A stretch of 28,836 nt of DNA from an uncultured Collinsella sp. GTDB taxonomy: Bacteria > Actinomycetota > Coriobacteriia > Coriobacteriales > Coriobacteriaceae. Both the position numbers and the translations under genes were made by a program. Below, one piece after another: positions 8,615-19,339 of the stretch. The DNA is taken from contig CABUTH010000004.1 in the NCBI GenBank assembly GCA_902494465.1, positions 1 to 28,836 on the forward strand. The letters are read 5' to 3'. Every line of letters starts with the position of its first letter. Position 1 is the first letter of the stretch. The notes under the pieces are model-generated. The model was not told the DNA's origin. It ran no database searches and saw only the letters and a program-made list of their open reading frames with translations.

Positions 8615-8656
8615 ATATACCCCTTTGCAGCCCAAGCGGGCGGCCGAGGGGTATAT
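8615..8656 (+). other. Stem-loop between purA and purD
   Basis: A perfect 10-bp inverted repeat (8615-8624 with 8647-8656) encloses an inner GCCC/GGGC stem (8630-8633 with 8638-8641). Only a short T-poor tail follows, so it could be a weak terminator, an mRNA processing or stability element, or an attenuator. I cannot choose between these from sequence alone. Confidence 0.5.
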
Positions 8657-8710
8657 TTGCTTGCAAAGGGCTCGCGCGGAGCGGGCCGTTCATCCATAGA
8701 GGAGGCACCC

Positions 8711-10015
8711 TTGAAGGCGGACACTCAAACCATCGACATCCTGTTGTTGGGCAGCGGCGGCCGTGAGCATGCTTTGGCAGCCAAGCTCGCAGCATCACCG
8801 CGCGCCGGCAAGCTCTACATTGCGCCGGGCAACGGCGGCACCGCGAGCTGCGGCGAGAACGTTGTTCTCGACGACTGCGATCCTGCGGCCGTGGCGGCGT
8901 TTGCGCAGAGCCACGGATGCGGACTTGTGGTAATTGGCCCCGAGGCTCCGCTCGTGGCGGGCGTGGCCGACGCCGTGCGCGCGGCGGGTATTCCCTGCTT
9001 TGGCCCGGGTGCCGAGGGCGCCCAGATGGAGGGCTCCAAGCTGTTCTCCAAGCAGCTCATGGAGCGCGCCGGTATCCCTACGGCGGCCTACGGCTCGTTT
9101 ACCGACGAGGCTTCGGCTCTCGCCTACGTGCGCGAGCAGGGCGCCCCGCTGGTCGTGAAGGCCGACGGCCTTGCCGCGGGCAAGGGCGTTATCGTGGCGA
9201 CCGAACTTGATCAGGCCGAGGAGGCCGTGCGCGAGTGCTTTGGCGGCACCTTTGGCGATGCCGGCAATACCGTGGTCATCGAGGAGATGCTCGTTGGTCC
9301 CGAGTGCTCGCTGCTGGCCTTTACCGACGGCAAGACCGTGCGCCCCATGGCCACCTCGCAGGACCACAAGCGTGCGCTCGAGGGCGACAAGGGCCCCAAC
9401 ACCGGTGGCATGGGCGTCTACAGCCCGGTGCCCATCGTGACCGATGAGGAGCTCGCCACCATGGTGAAGGTCATGGAGCAGACCGTGGCCGAGCTCGCTG
9501 CCGAGGGTATCGACTACCGCGGCTGCCTGTACGGCGGCTTTATGCTCACGCCTGCCGGCCCCAAGGTGCTGGAGTTCAATGCCCGCTTTGGCGACCCCGA
9601 GACGCAGGTCGTTCTGCCGCGCCTTAAGAACGACCTGGTCGAGGTCATGTTGGCTTGTGCCAACTGCGAGCTCGACCAGATTGAACTCGACTGGCGTGAC
9701 GAGTGGGCCGTGGCCGTTGTCCTGACGAGTGCGGGTTATCCCGGCAGCTACGAGAAAGGCAAGGTCATTACCGGTATCGCCGATGCCGAGGCCATGGAGA
9801 ACGTGACCGTGTACCACGCGGGCACCGCCGTGGTGGACGGCCAGCTCGTGACCAATGGTGGCCGCGTGCTTGCCGTGACCGCTCTGGGCGACACGTTCGA
9901 GAACGCTCGCAACCTTGCCTACGAGGCCTGCGAGAAGATTGATTTTGAGGGCAAGACCCTGCGTCACGATATCGGCCTGCGCGCGCTGCGCGGCCGCGAC
10001 GCCTGGGATGCCTAA
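8711..10015 (+). CDS. purD: Phosphoribosylamine-glycine ligase (GAR synthetase)
   Basis: PurD catalyses ATP-dependent ligation of glycine to phosphoribosylamine, the second step of de novo purine synthesis. The 434-residue protein begins near [16 protein letters not shown]. It then has [15 protein letters not shown], the ATP-grasp region with [35 protein letters not shown] and the metal-binding [13 protein letters not shown] chose the TTG start at 8711, five bases behind AGAGGAGG; the frame opens further upstream inside purA without a ribosome site. It lies about 120 bases after purA. Length and motifs are complete, so it should be functional. Confidence 0.97.
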   Translation: MKADTQTIDILLLGSGGREHALAAKLAASPRAGKLYIAPGNGGTASCGENVVLDDCDPAAVAAFAQSHGCGLVVIGPEAPLVAGVADAVRAAGIPCFGPGAEGAQMEGSKLFSKQLMERAGIPTAAYGSFTDEASALAYVREQGAPLVVKADGLAAGKGVIVATELDQAEEAVRECFGGTFGDAGNTVVIEEMLVGPECSLLAFTDGKTVRPMATSQDHKRALEGDKGPNTGGMGVYSPVPIVTDEELATMVKVMEQTVAELAAEGIDYRGCLYGGFMLTPAGPKVLEFNARFGDPETQVVLPRLKNDLVEVMLACANCELDQIELDWRDEWAVAVVLTSAGYPGSYEKGKVITGIADAEAMENVTVYHAGTAVVDGQLVTNGGRVLAVTALGDTFENARNLAYEACEKIDFEGKTLRHDIGLRALRGRDAWDA

Positions 10016-10036
10016 AATCCGAGAGGAATGAGACGG

Positions 10037-10732
10037 ATGGACGAGAAGAACGAAGAGCTCGTGGACGCGCAGATCGTCGAAGAGGACAGCCGCATGTATG
10101 GGCACGCCGAGGGCGAGCCTGGTGGCGAGGTCGCTGACGAGCCGGCGCTGGTGCTGGGCGACGACGACCCGCACGATGCCGAGCTGCACGAGAAGATTCT
10201 TTCGGAGGAGTGCGCCTGGAAGGGCAAGATCCTCGACGTCCACCGTCTTGAGGTTGAGCTGCCCAACGGTCACCGCAGCGCCCGCGATATCGTTCGCCAT
10301 CCGGGTGCGGCGGCCGTTGTGGCACTGACCGAGAGCGGCAAGATCGTACTGGTGCGTCAGTACCGCACCGCCATCGACCGCGTGACGGTCGAGATTCCTG
10401 CCGGCAAGCTCGACCCGGGCGAGGACCCGCTCGATTGCGCCAAGCGCGAACTGCATGAGGAGACGGGCTTTAAGGCTGGTCGTATTCGCTTTTTGACGTC
10501 GATTGTCACGTCCTGCGGTTTTTGCGATGAGATCATCCACATCTACTTGGCTACCAAGCTCGAGTTTGATGCGCCCAACCCCGATGATGACGAGTTTGTC
10601 AACGTGGACCTGGTGCCGCTGCACGAGCTGATCGACGCCGTGCTCGACGGCAAGATCGAAGACGCCAAGACCGTCGTAGGCGCGCTTGCCTGCGACAGCA
10701 TCGCGCACCGCCTTGGGGGCGCGGAGCTTTAA
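10037..10732 (+). CDS. Nudix hydrolase, ADP-ribose pyrophosphatase type
   Basis: The protein likely hydrolyses ADP-ribose or a related nucleoside diphosphate sugar in the cytosol. It has 231 residues from ATG 10037, with GAGAGGA about nine bases upstream; the ATG at 10028 is too close to that site. A complete Nudix box (G-x5-E-x7-REL-x-EE-x-G-F) spans about 123-145, with Glu138, Glu141 and Glu142 as metal ligands. The preceding LVRQYR and EIPAGKLDPGE are typical of the ADP-ribose pyrophosphatase (NudF-like) group. The first 50 or so residues are acidic and low in complexity, an extension not needed for the fold. It lies 21 bases after purD, so it is probably co-transcribed. Confidence 0.88.
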   Translation: MDEKNEELVDAQIVEEDSRMYGHAEGEPGGEVADEPALVLGDDDPHDAELHEKILSEECAWKGKILDVHRLEVELPNGHRSARDIVRHPGAAAVVALTESGKIVLVRQYRTAIDRVTVEIPAGKLDPGEDPLDCAKRELHEETGFKAGRIRFLTSIVTSCGFCDEIIHIYLATKLEFDAPNPDDDEFVNVDLVPLHELIDAVLDGKIEDAKTVVGALACDSIAHRLGGAEL

Positions 10733-10744
10733 CGAGTGGGGATA

Positions 10745-10783
10745 GCCTTGGGACAAGTACTACTGATTGCTTTGTCCCAGGGC
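10745..10783 (+). other. Long stem-loop between the Nudix gene and the ABC exporter
   Basis: A 12-bp stem with one G-T pair (10745-10756 with 10772-10783) closes a 15-base loop about 30 bases before the exporter start. No T-run follows. It could be an operator palindrome, a processing site or an attenuator for the exporter. There is no direct evidence for any of these. Confidence 0.5.
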
Positions 10784-10814
10784 CTTACGTTGCTGATATT
10801 TCTTTGAGGATCAC

Positions 10815-12587
10815 ATGCTGAAGAGGTTTCTTTCTTACTACAAGCCCCAGATGGGGCTTTTTGTTGCTGATACTGTTTGTGCTCTGGTGCTTGCCGCCAT
10901 TGACCTGGCGTTCCCCATTATCCTGCGCAATTTGACCGGTGGGCTGTTTACTCAGGGTCAGGCTGCCATTATGCAGGCGCTCGGCATGATCGCGGTGGGC
11001 TTGGTGCTGATGTATGCCGTCCGCTGCGCCTGCCGCTATTTTGTGAGCTATTGGGGTCACGTGATGGGCGCGCGTATGGAGTCCAAAATGCGCGAGGACC
11101 TGTTCGACCAGTATGAGCGCTTTAGCTTTGCGTACTTCGATCGCAACAGCTCGGGCGACATGATGAGCCGCGTGGTCAACGACCTGTTCGATATCTGCGA
11201 GGCGGCGCACCACGTACCCGAGTGGATCATCATCTGCGGTATCGAGATTATCGGCTCGTTTGTGATCCTCTTTACCATCGCCCCGGTGCTGGCGCTCGCC
11301 ATGGCCGTGGTGACGGCGGCGTTTGCGGTCATCATGTTTTGGCAGAACATGCGTATGCGCGAGGTCTTTAGCGACAACCGCAAAAAGATCAGCGGCATCA
11401 ATGCGCAGCTGCAGGATTCGCTGGCGGGCATGCGCGTGGTCAAGAGCTTTGCCAACGAGGAGACCGAGCGTGCCAAGTTCCGCGCCTCCAACAATCGCTA
11501 TCTTTCGTCCAAGGAGAACATGTATCACGCCATGGGCGTCTATACCGCGACGTATGGCCTGCTCTCTGGTGTGCTCTATGTGATCGTGGTGCTGCTGGGC
11601 GGCTGGCTGGTCGCCCAGGGACAGCTGCAGGCGGTCGATATGGCGACCTTTGCACTCTATATTTCGCTGTTCTGCACGCCGCTCGAGACGCTCGTCAATT
11701 CGGCCGAAACGTATCAGAAGGCTATCGCCGGCTTTAAGCGTATGGACGAGGTGCTCTCGACGGCGCCGGATATCCAGGACAAGCCGGGCGCTACGGATCT
11801 GCAGGTGACCGCCGGCGCCGTGGAGTATCACGACGTGTGCTTTAACTACGAGGATGTCGAGCTGGGCGAGGGCTATGCCGACGAGCGTCCCGTTATCGAC
11901 CATATGGACCTGTCCATCAAGCCCGGGCAGACCATCGCTTTGGTTGGCCCTTCGGGCGGCGGCAAGTCCACAACCTGTTCGCTGCTGCCGCGCTTTTATG
12001 ACGTGGCTACCGGATCCATTAGCATCGACGGTCAGGACGTGCGCGATGTGACGCAGCAGAGCCTGCGCCGCGCCATCGGCCTGGTGCAGCAGGATGTCTA
12101 TCTATTTGACGGTACGATTGGCGAGAACATCGCCTACGGCAAGCCGGGCGCCACGGCAGAAGAGATCGCCGAGGCCGCCCGTCGCGCCAACATCGATGCC
12201 TTTATCGAGTCGCTTCCGCAGGGCTACGACACCGTGGTGGGCGAGCGCGGCAGCCGTCTTTCGGGCGGACAGAAGCAGCGCGTTGCCATCGCGCGTGTGT
12301 TTCTCAAGAACCCCAAGATCCTGATTTTGGACGAGGCGACGAGTGCTTTGGATAACGAGAGCGAGGAGGCGGTGCAGGAGTCACTCGAAGAGCTGGCACG
12401 CGGCCGCACCACGATTATTATCGCCCACCGTCTTTCGACCATTAAGCATGCCGATGAGATTGCGACCGTTGAGCATGGTCGCGTTGTGGAGCGTGGCACG
12501 CACGAGGAGCTTCTCGCCCGTGGCGGCACCTATGCCCGTTACTATCGAATGCAGTTCGAAGGTGCGCGTGCGCACGAGCTCGACTGA
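10815..12587 (+). CDS. ABC exporter, fused membrane and ATPase domains
   Basis: This 590-residue half-transporter of the type IV (MsbA/LmrA-like) exporter family acts as a dimer in the membrane. Residues about 1-320 hold six membrane helices. Residues about 340-585 form the ATPase: Walker A GPSGGGKST at 378-386, Q-loop LVQQDVYLF, signature LSGGQ at 482-486, Walker B ILILDEATSALD with Asp506 and Glu507, and the switch His in IIAHRLST. The start is ATG 10815 behind TGAGGA. Only one exporter gene is present, so it may be a homodimer. The substrate cannot be inferred. A membrane protein gene follows after 19 bases. Confidence 0.93.
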   Translation: MLKRFLSYYKPQMGLFVADTVCALVLAAIDLAFPIILRNLTGGLFTQGQAAIMQALGMIAVGLVLMYAVRCACRYFVSYWGHVMGARMESKMREDLFDQYERFSFAYFDRNSSGDMMSRVVNDLFDICEAAHHVPEWIIICGIEIIGSFVILFTIAPVLALAMAVVTAAFAVIMFWQNMRMREVFSDNRKKISGINAQLQDSLAGMRVVKSFANEETERAKFRASNNRYLSSKENMYHAMGVYTATYGLLSGVLYVIVVLLGGWLVAQGQLQAVDMATFALYISLFCTPLETLVNSAETYQKAIAGFKRMDEVLSTAPDIQDKPGATDLQVTAGAVEYHDVCFNYEDVELGEGYADERPVIDHMDLSIKPGQTIALVGPSGGGKSTTCSLLPRFYDVATGSISIDGQDVRDVTQQSLRRAIGLVQQDVYLFDGTIGENIAYGKPGATAEEIAEAARRANIDAFIESLPQGYDTVVGERGSRLSGGQKQRVAIARVFLKNPKILILDEATSALDNESEEAVQESLEELARGRTTIIIAHRLSTIKHADEIATVEHGRVVERGTHEELLARGGTYARYYRMQFEGARAHELD

Positions 12588-12606
12588 TTGATATGACAGG
12601 AAGTTT

Positions 12607-13572
12607 ATGGCTGACAAGAACCCTTTGACTCCGGAAGAAGTGACGGAGTTATTCTCCGAAATCGATGCATCCGGCGTCTTGGATCCCACGCTCGCCAAAA
12701 AGCGTACCGAGCGCATGCGTGAGAAGGAGGCTGCGGCCAAGCGCGGTGACAAAGCGGCGCTAGCGCAGCTGCGCAGCGAGGACCGCGCGAGCCAGGCAAA
12801 ACATATCGACCCGCTGTCCGAGGACGATCCTTCGGGTTCGCAGGTGAGCCATACCATTACGAAGACTGCCATGGCCGTGGTTATCGGCATCTTGGTGCTG
12901 ATCGTGGGCATGCAGATTGGCTACGGCGTGATGCGTCGCCTGAATACCGCCAACCTGTCCGAGAGCGTTTCGGTCGATACCGTTTCGACGGCGCTGAAGG
13001 GCGGCCTTGAGTGGGGCAACGGCTTTACGCAGTTCCCGCTCGACTTTACCGTCGATGAAGCCGATGAGCGTACGGGCACGGTCGAGGTGACGGTGTTGGA
13101 CACATCGTCTGCCAACGAGCTCGAGCTGCTGTCCAACGGGCAGATCCAGGCCGCGGCGCTTGCGACCAACGCGCTGCTCAACGATAAGATCGACCGCGTG
13201 GTGTATAACGTTCACGCCTATATCGACGAGGATAGCAACATTCAGCACGATTCCTTCTTTGGCATGTTCCCCGCGCGGGGCCACCAGAGCGCCATTTTGA
13301 CGTTCGTGTGGACCAAGAGCTCATCCAACGCCACGAGTATCGACTGGAAGATGCGCATCGTGAGTATGGATGACACCATCGCCGAGCGCATTCAGAAGCA
13401 GGTGAACTCGGTGTCGTCGTTGATTGAGGACCCGGTGGTGAGCCAGACCAAGATTGACGAGGAAAAGGCCGAACGTGACCTGGAGCATCGTCTGCATGGC
13501 CGCGAGATTTTCCGCGGCGGCAAGCCCGATCGCTCACCGTCCGAACTGCTGGAGCAGGACAAGAAAAAATAA
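12607..13572 (+). CDS. Single-pass membrane protein of unknown function
   Basis: I do not recognise a named family. The 321-residue protein has a charged, Glu/Lys/Arg-rich cytosolic part (about 1-80) and one strong membrane helix at about 85-107 (TAMAVVIGILVLIVGMQIGYG). A probable extracytoplasmic domain of about 170 residues with alternating beta-strand-like segments follows, then a charged tail rich in Glu, Lys and Arg. The start is ATG 12607 behind ACAGGAAG. It follows the ABC exporter at 19 bases and ends at a strong terminator, so the two form a transcription unit and may act together. That functional link is inference. Confidence 0.75.
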   Translation: MADKNPLTPEEVTELFSEIDASGVLDPTLAKKRTERMREKEAAAKRGDKAALAQLRSEDRASQAKHIDPLSEDDPSGSQVSHTITKTAMAVVIGILVLIVGMQIGYGVMRRLNTANLSESVSVDTVSTALKGGLEWGNGFTQFPLDFTVDEADERTGTVEVTVLDTSSANELELLSNGQIQAAALATNALLNDKIDRVVYNVHAYIDEDSNIQHDSFFGMFPARGHQSAILTFVWTKSSSNATSIDWKMRIVSMDDTIAERIQKQVNSVSSLIEDPVVSQTKIDEEKAERDLEHRLHGREIFRGGKPDRSPSELLEQDKKK

Positions 13573-13578
13573 GACGCC

Positions 13579-13620
13579 ATCATCCCGCGTGAGCCAAGTG
13601 ACCACGCGGGATGATTTTTC
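13579..13620 (+). terminator. Strong terminator after the exporter unit
   Basis: A perfect 13-bp stem (13579-13591 with 13603-13615) is followed by TTTTTC. It isolates the carA promoter region from upstream transcription. Confidence 0.93.
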
Positions 13621-13716
13621 TGGGACGGGGATTCAAAAATCATTATGCATAGAAAGTCATAATTATCATTTCGTAAACATTTCAATGAAATTAACGCCAT
13701 GAGGCATACTTGCGGT

Positions 13717-13722
13717 TACAAT
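13717..13722 (+). promoter_or_regulatory. Candidate -10 box for carAB
   Basis: TACAAT lies about 30 bases upstream of the PyrR-type element. No good -35 is seen at 16-18 bases, so confidence is low. Confidence 0.3.
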
Positions 13723-13748
13723 ACCGCGAGGCCTAACTACACACCTTT

Positions 13749-13776
13749 AAGCCGGTCCTGTGAGACCGGGAAGGAG
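13749..13776 (+). promoter_or_regulatory. PyrR-type RNA element overlapping the carA ribosome site region
   Basis: CCGGTC (13752-13757) and GACCGG (13764-13769) form a 6-bp stem, and the sequence TCCTGTGAG across the loop matches the conserved core of PyrR-binding RNA (UCC-x-G-x-GAG). The stem ends two bases before the AAGGAG ribosome site of carA. Known PyrR elements bind PyrR when UMP is high. Here the placement suggests direct repression of carA translation rather than the anti-terminator switch of Bacillus, because no terminator follows. Regulation by pyrimidine level is inference from motif and gene context. Confidence 0.7.
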
Positions 13777-13780
13777 AATT

Positions 13781-15286
13781 ATGGCGAACAACCATACCGC
13801 GGGCGCTGCCGCCCGCACCTTCGCGCCCAGCGAGCTTTGCCAGCGCATGCTGGCCAAAACCAGCAAGGGCACCTGCGGTCCCTGCATCCTGTATCTTGAG
13901 GATGGGACCATTTTTTATGGACGTGCATGCGGCGCCGCGGGCACCGCGACCGGCGAAGTCTGCTTCAACACCTCGCTCGAGGGCTACTTTGAGGTCGTGA
14001 CCGACCCGAGTTATGCCGGCCAAATCGTAACCATGACCTATCCGCAGATCGGCAACTACGGTATCGACGAGACCGACGTCCAGTCGGCCTTCCCCGGCGA
14101 CGACGTGCGCCCTGCGAGCGCTCCGGCTATGCGCGGCATGATCGTTCGCGACATGTGCGCCACGCCTTCTAACTGGCGCTCGGCCGTCAGCGTGCCGGAG
14201 TACCTGCGCGCTCACGGCATCGTCGCTATCGAAGGTGTCGACACCCGCGCCCTGGTGCGCCATCTGCGCGACAATGGTTCCAAGATGGGCATTATCTCGA
14301 CCGAGATCTTCGACGTCGACGAGCTTGCCGAGCGTCTGGCCGCAGCGCCCACGCTGGTAGGCGAGAACCTGGTCAAGACCGTAAGCTGCCCCGTACCTCA
14401 CGAGTTTGTGGCCGCCGACCTGCCTGCCACGCATGACTTTGCGCTTGCGGTTGCCGCTCCTGCCCGTCACAAAGTGGTCGCCTACGACTGCGGTGTGAAG
14501 CGCGGCATTCTGGAGGGGCTGGTCCGCGCCGGCTGCGACCTTACCGTCGTGCCGTGGGACACGCCCGCGAGTGAGGTGCTCGACATGAATCCCGACGGCG
14601 TCTTTTTGTCCAATGGCCCCGGCGACCCCGACGCCGTGGTGGAGACCTACGAGCAGGTGCAGCAGCTGATCGGCAAGGTGCCGGTCTTTGGCATTTGCCT
14701 GGGCCATCAGATGATCAGCCTGGCCTGCGGCGCCCAGATGGAAAAGCTTAAATTCGGTCACCGCGGTGGCAACCAGCCGGTCGTGAACCTGGTAAGCCGT
14801 CGCGTGGAGATTACCGCGCAAAACCATGGCTTTGGCCTGCTGTTCCCCAGCCTGGGCAAGCTTGTCCCCGAGCTTTCCGGCGGCGAGACCGAGCATGCGG
14901 CCGATGGAGATCTGCGCGTCTGGGTGCGCCGCGGAATCGCGCCGGTCGTGATGAACGAGCGCTTTGGCCGCATTCGCCTGACGCACGTGAACCTCAACGA
15001 CGGCACCGCCGAGGGCATCCAGCTGCTCGACGCCCCGTGCTTCTCGGTCCAGTACCACCCCGAGGCCTCGCCTGGCCCCACCGATGCTCACTATCTCTTT
15101 ACCGCCTTTACGCGACTCATGGACGGCGAGGAGAACTACCTGGACATCGACACCGCGAAGGACCGCCTGGCTGGCTGGAATTTCGCCGACGATGGTTCCG
15201 CCGTTCTACCGAACGGCGGACCGGTCGACGCTGCGGCTGCATCTGGCACATCATCTTGCCGCTCTGCTTCGGACGCGCGGGCATAA
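13781..15286 (+). CDS. carA: Carbamoyl phosphate synthetase small (glutaminase) subunit
   Basis: CarA releases ammonia from glutamine and channels it to CarB. The N-terminal CPSase domain includes FNTSLEGYFEVVTDPSYAGQ and TRALVRHLR. The class I glutaminase domain holds SNGPGDP, the nucleophile Cys306 in FGICLGHQM, and His426 and Glu428 in YHPEASPGP. The start is ATG 13781 next to AAGGAG, behind the PyrR-type element. The protein has 501 residues against about 360-390 usually: it has a roughly 45-residue tail (about 457-501) rich in Ala, Ser and Asp with no family match, and some length within the CPSase core. A 98-base gap leads to carB. Function should be intact. Confidence 0.96.
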   Translation: MANNHTAGAAARTFAPSELCQRMLAKTSKGTCGPCILYLEDGTIFYGRACGAAGTATGEVCFNTSLEGYFEVVTDPSYAGQIVTMTYPQIGNYGIDETDVQSAFPGDDVRPASAPAMRGMIVRDMCATPSNWRSAVSVPEYLRAHGIVAIEGVDTRALVRHLRDNGSKMGIISTEIFDVDELAERLAAAPTLVGENLVKTVSCPVPHEFVAADLPATHDFALAVAAPARHKVVAYDCGVKRGILEGLVRAGCDLTVVPWDTPASEVLDMNPDGVFLSNGPGDPDAVVETYEQVQQLIGKVPVFGICLGHQMISLACGAQMEKLKFGHRGGNQPVVNLVSRRVEITAQNHGFGLLFPSLGKLVPELSGGETEHAADGDLRVWVRRGIAPVVMNERFGRIRLTHVNLNDGTAEGIQLLDAPCFSVQYHPEASPGPTDAHYLFTAFTRLMDGEENYLDIDTAKDRLAGWNFADDGSAVLPNGGPVDAAAASGTSSCRSASDARA

Positions 15287-15384
15287 GCCCAGCGCGCCCT
15301 CGCATCACGGCAACCTGATGCACCAGCTGCACCCTCGCTGACTTTTCCAAAACATTGAGTCAGCCTCTCTAGGAGGTTTTAAAC

Positions 15385-18699
<3,315 letters not shown>

Positions 18700-18710
18700 T
18701 TGACCTGGCC

Positions 18711-18795
18711 GGCCGGGGCGGCAGCCGGACACTTTCTCTCGGAAACTGGGCTTCGCGAAGTTTTCCGAGAGAAAGGTCCGCCTCCCGCCCCGGCC
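18711..18795. repeat. Large palindromic element after carB (copy A of a dispersed family)
   Basis: These 85 bases fold on themselves. GC-rich outer arms (18711-18728 with 18778-18795, two mismatches) surround a second stem (CTTTCTCTCGGAAA at 18732 with TTTCCGAGAGAAAG at 18762) and an inner CTTCGCGAAG. A 28-base core at 18732-18759 recurs with two differences, on the opposite strand, at 21873-21900. There is no T-run, so a simple terminator is unlikely, though it may still stop transcription. It resembles REP-like palindromic repeats. Confidence 0.75.
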
Positions 18796-18835
18796 TGCGG
18801 TGACTTGGCTGCACCGTGTGCTGCCGAAGGGGCTT

Positions 18836-19072
18836 TGCGCGTCCGGTGGCAATCAGGGTTCCGGCAACGGTGGGCAGACATCCGGCGGTTCGAACGATGG
18901 CGCCCAGGCGGGAAAGCCCGCTGGTGACAAGGCTCAGGGTGGCAAGTCCGCTAACTCACTTGCGAGCACCGGTGATCAAACGGTGGCGACCGTCGCCGCG
19001 ATCGGCGGCCTGGGTGCCGCGATCGCCGCAATCGGAGTCTTTCTTGCTCGTTTCCGCCGCAAGGAAGACTAG
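18836..19072 (+). pseudogene. Decapitated C-terminal tail of an LPXTG-type surface protein
   Basis: The frame encodes a Gly/Ser/Asn/Gln-rich linker (SGGNQGSGNGGQTSGG, KPAGDKAQGGK), a sortase motif LASTG, a hydrophobic helix (TVAAIGGLGAAIAAIGVFL) and a basic tail RFRRKED. This is the cell-wall anchor of a surface protein with no exported domain in front. A GTG at 18800 has no ribosome site and no signal peptide. The tail closely resembles the end of the GH31 protein at 22228-28659 (GNQGSGNG, KPAGDKAQGGK, TGDQTV), but the two differ at many bases, so they are old paralogues. I read it as the remnant of a deleted surface-protein gene; the break lies next to the palindromic element at 18711-18795. 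Confidence 0.75.
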
Positions 19073-19105
19073 CGCGAGCGATTGACAATCGCACACGTTT
19101 CTCAA

Positions 19106-19140
19106 GAGGGCCGCGGTAACCGTCGCGGCCCTCACTTTAC
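19106..19140 (+). terminator. Probable terminator after the surface-protein remnant
   Basis: A perfect 10-bp GC-rich stem (GAGGGCCGCG at 19106-19115, CGCGGCCCTC at 19124-19133) is followed by a weak T-run (ACTTTACC). It is likely the original terminator of the lost surface-protein gene. Confidence 0.6.
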
Positions 19141-19250
19141 CGGAGCGGTCTGAGGACTCGCGTCTTTCGCTTCGGACTGCTGCGCAGGGTCAATCAGGCG
19201 GAGATCTCACCCGTGTCGGGTTTGCGATAGCTTGGCGAACATAATTACGC

Positions 19251-19307
19251 GAAATCTAGGATTTCTCAAAAACGCGAAGTAGATGATATATTGTACTTCG
19301 CGTTTTT
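19251..19307. promoter_or_regulatory. Palindromes upstream of the DUF4143 ATPase gene
   Basis: A perfect 14-bp inverted repeat (AAAAACGCGAAGTA at 19268-19281, TACTTCGCGTTTTT at 19294-19307) encloses an AT-rich 12-base centre containing GATATATTG. A smaller 6-bp palindrome lies at 19251-19265. A further half site GCGAAGTGG is at 19324-19332, just before the gene start. The layout suggests an operator over an AT-rich promoter, or a terminator for upstream transcription since a T-run ends the stem. The binding factor is unknown. Confidence 0.6.
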
Positions 19308-19339
19308 CAGTTAATCTTAATTTTGCGAAGTGGATTGCC

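Noticed and set aside
18711-18795. Palindrome after carB as an ordinary rho-independent terminator
   Set aside because: There is no T-run and the core recurs elsewhere in the window, so a repeat element fits better, although it may still stop transcription.
19283-19339. Upstream ATG that would extend the DUF4143 protein by 19 residues
   Set aside because: It falls inside the 14-bp palindrome and lacks a ribosome site; MRLINRPFY is the usual family beginning.
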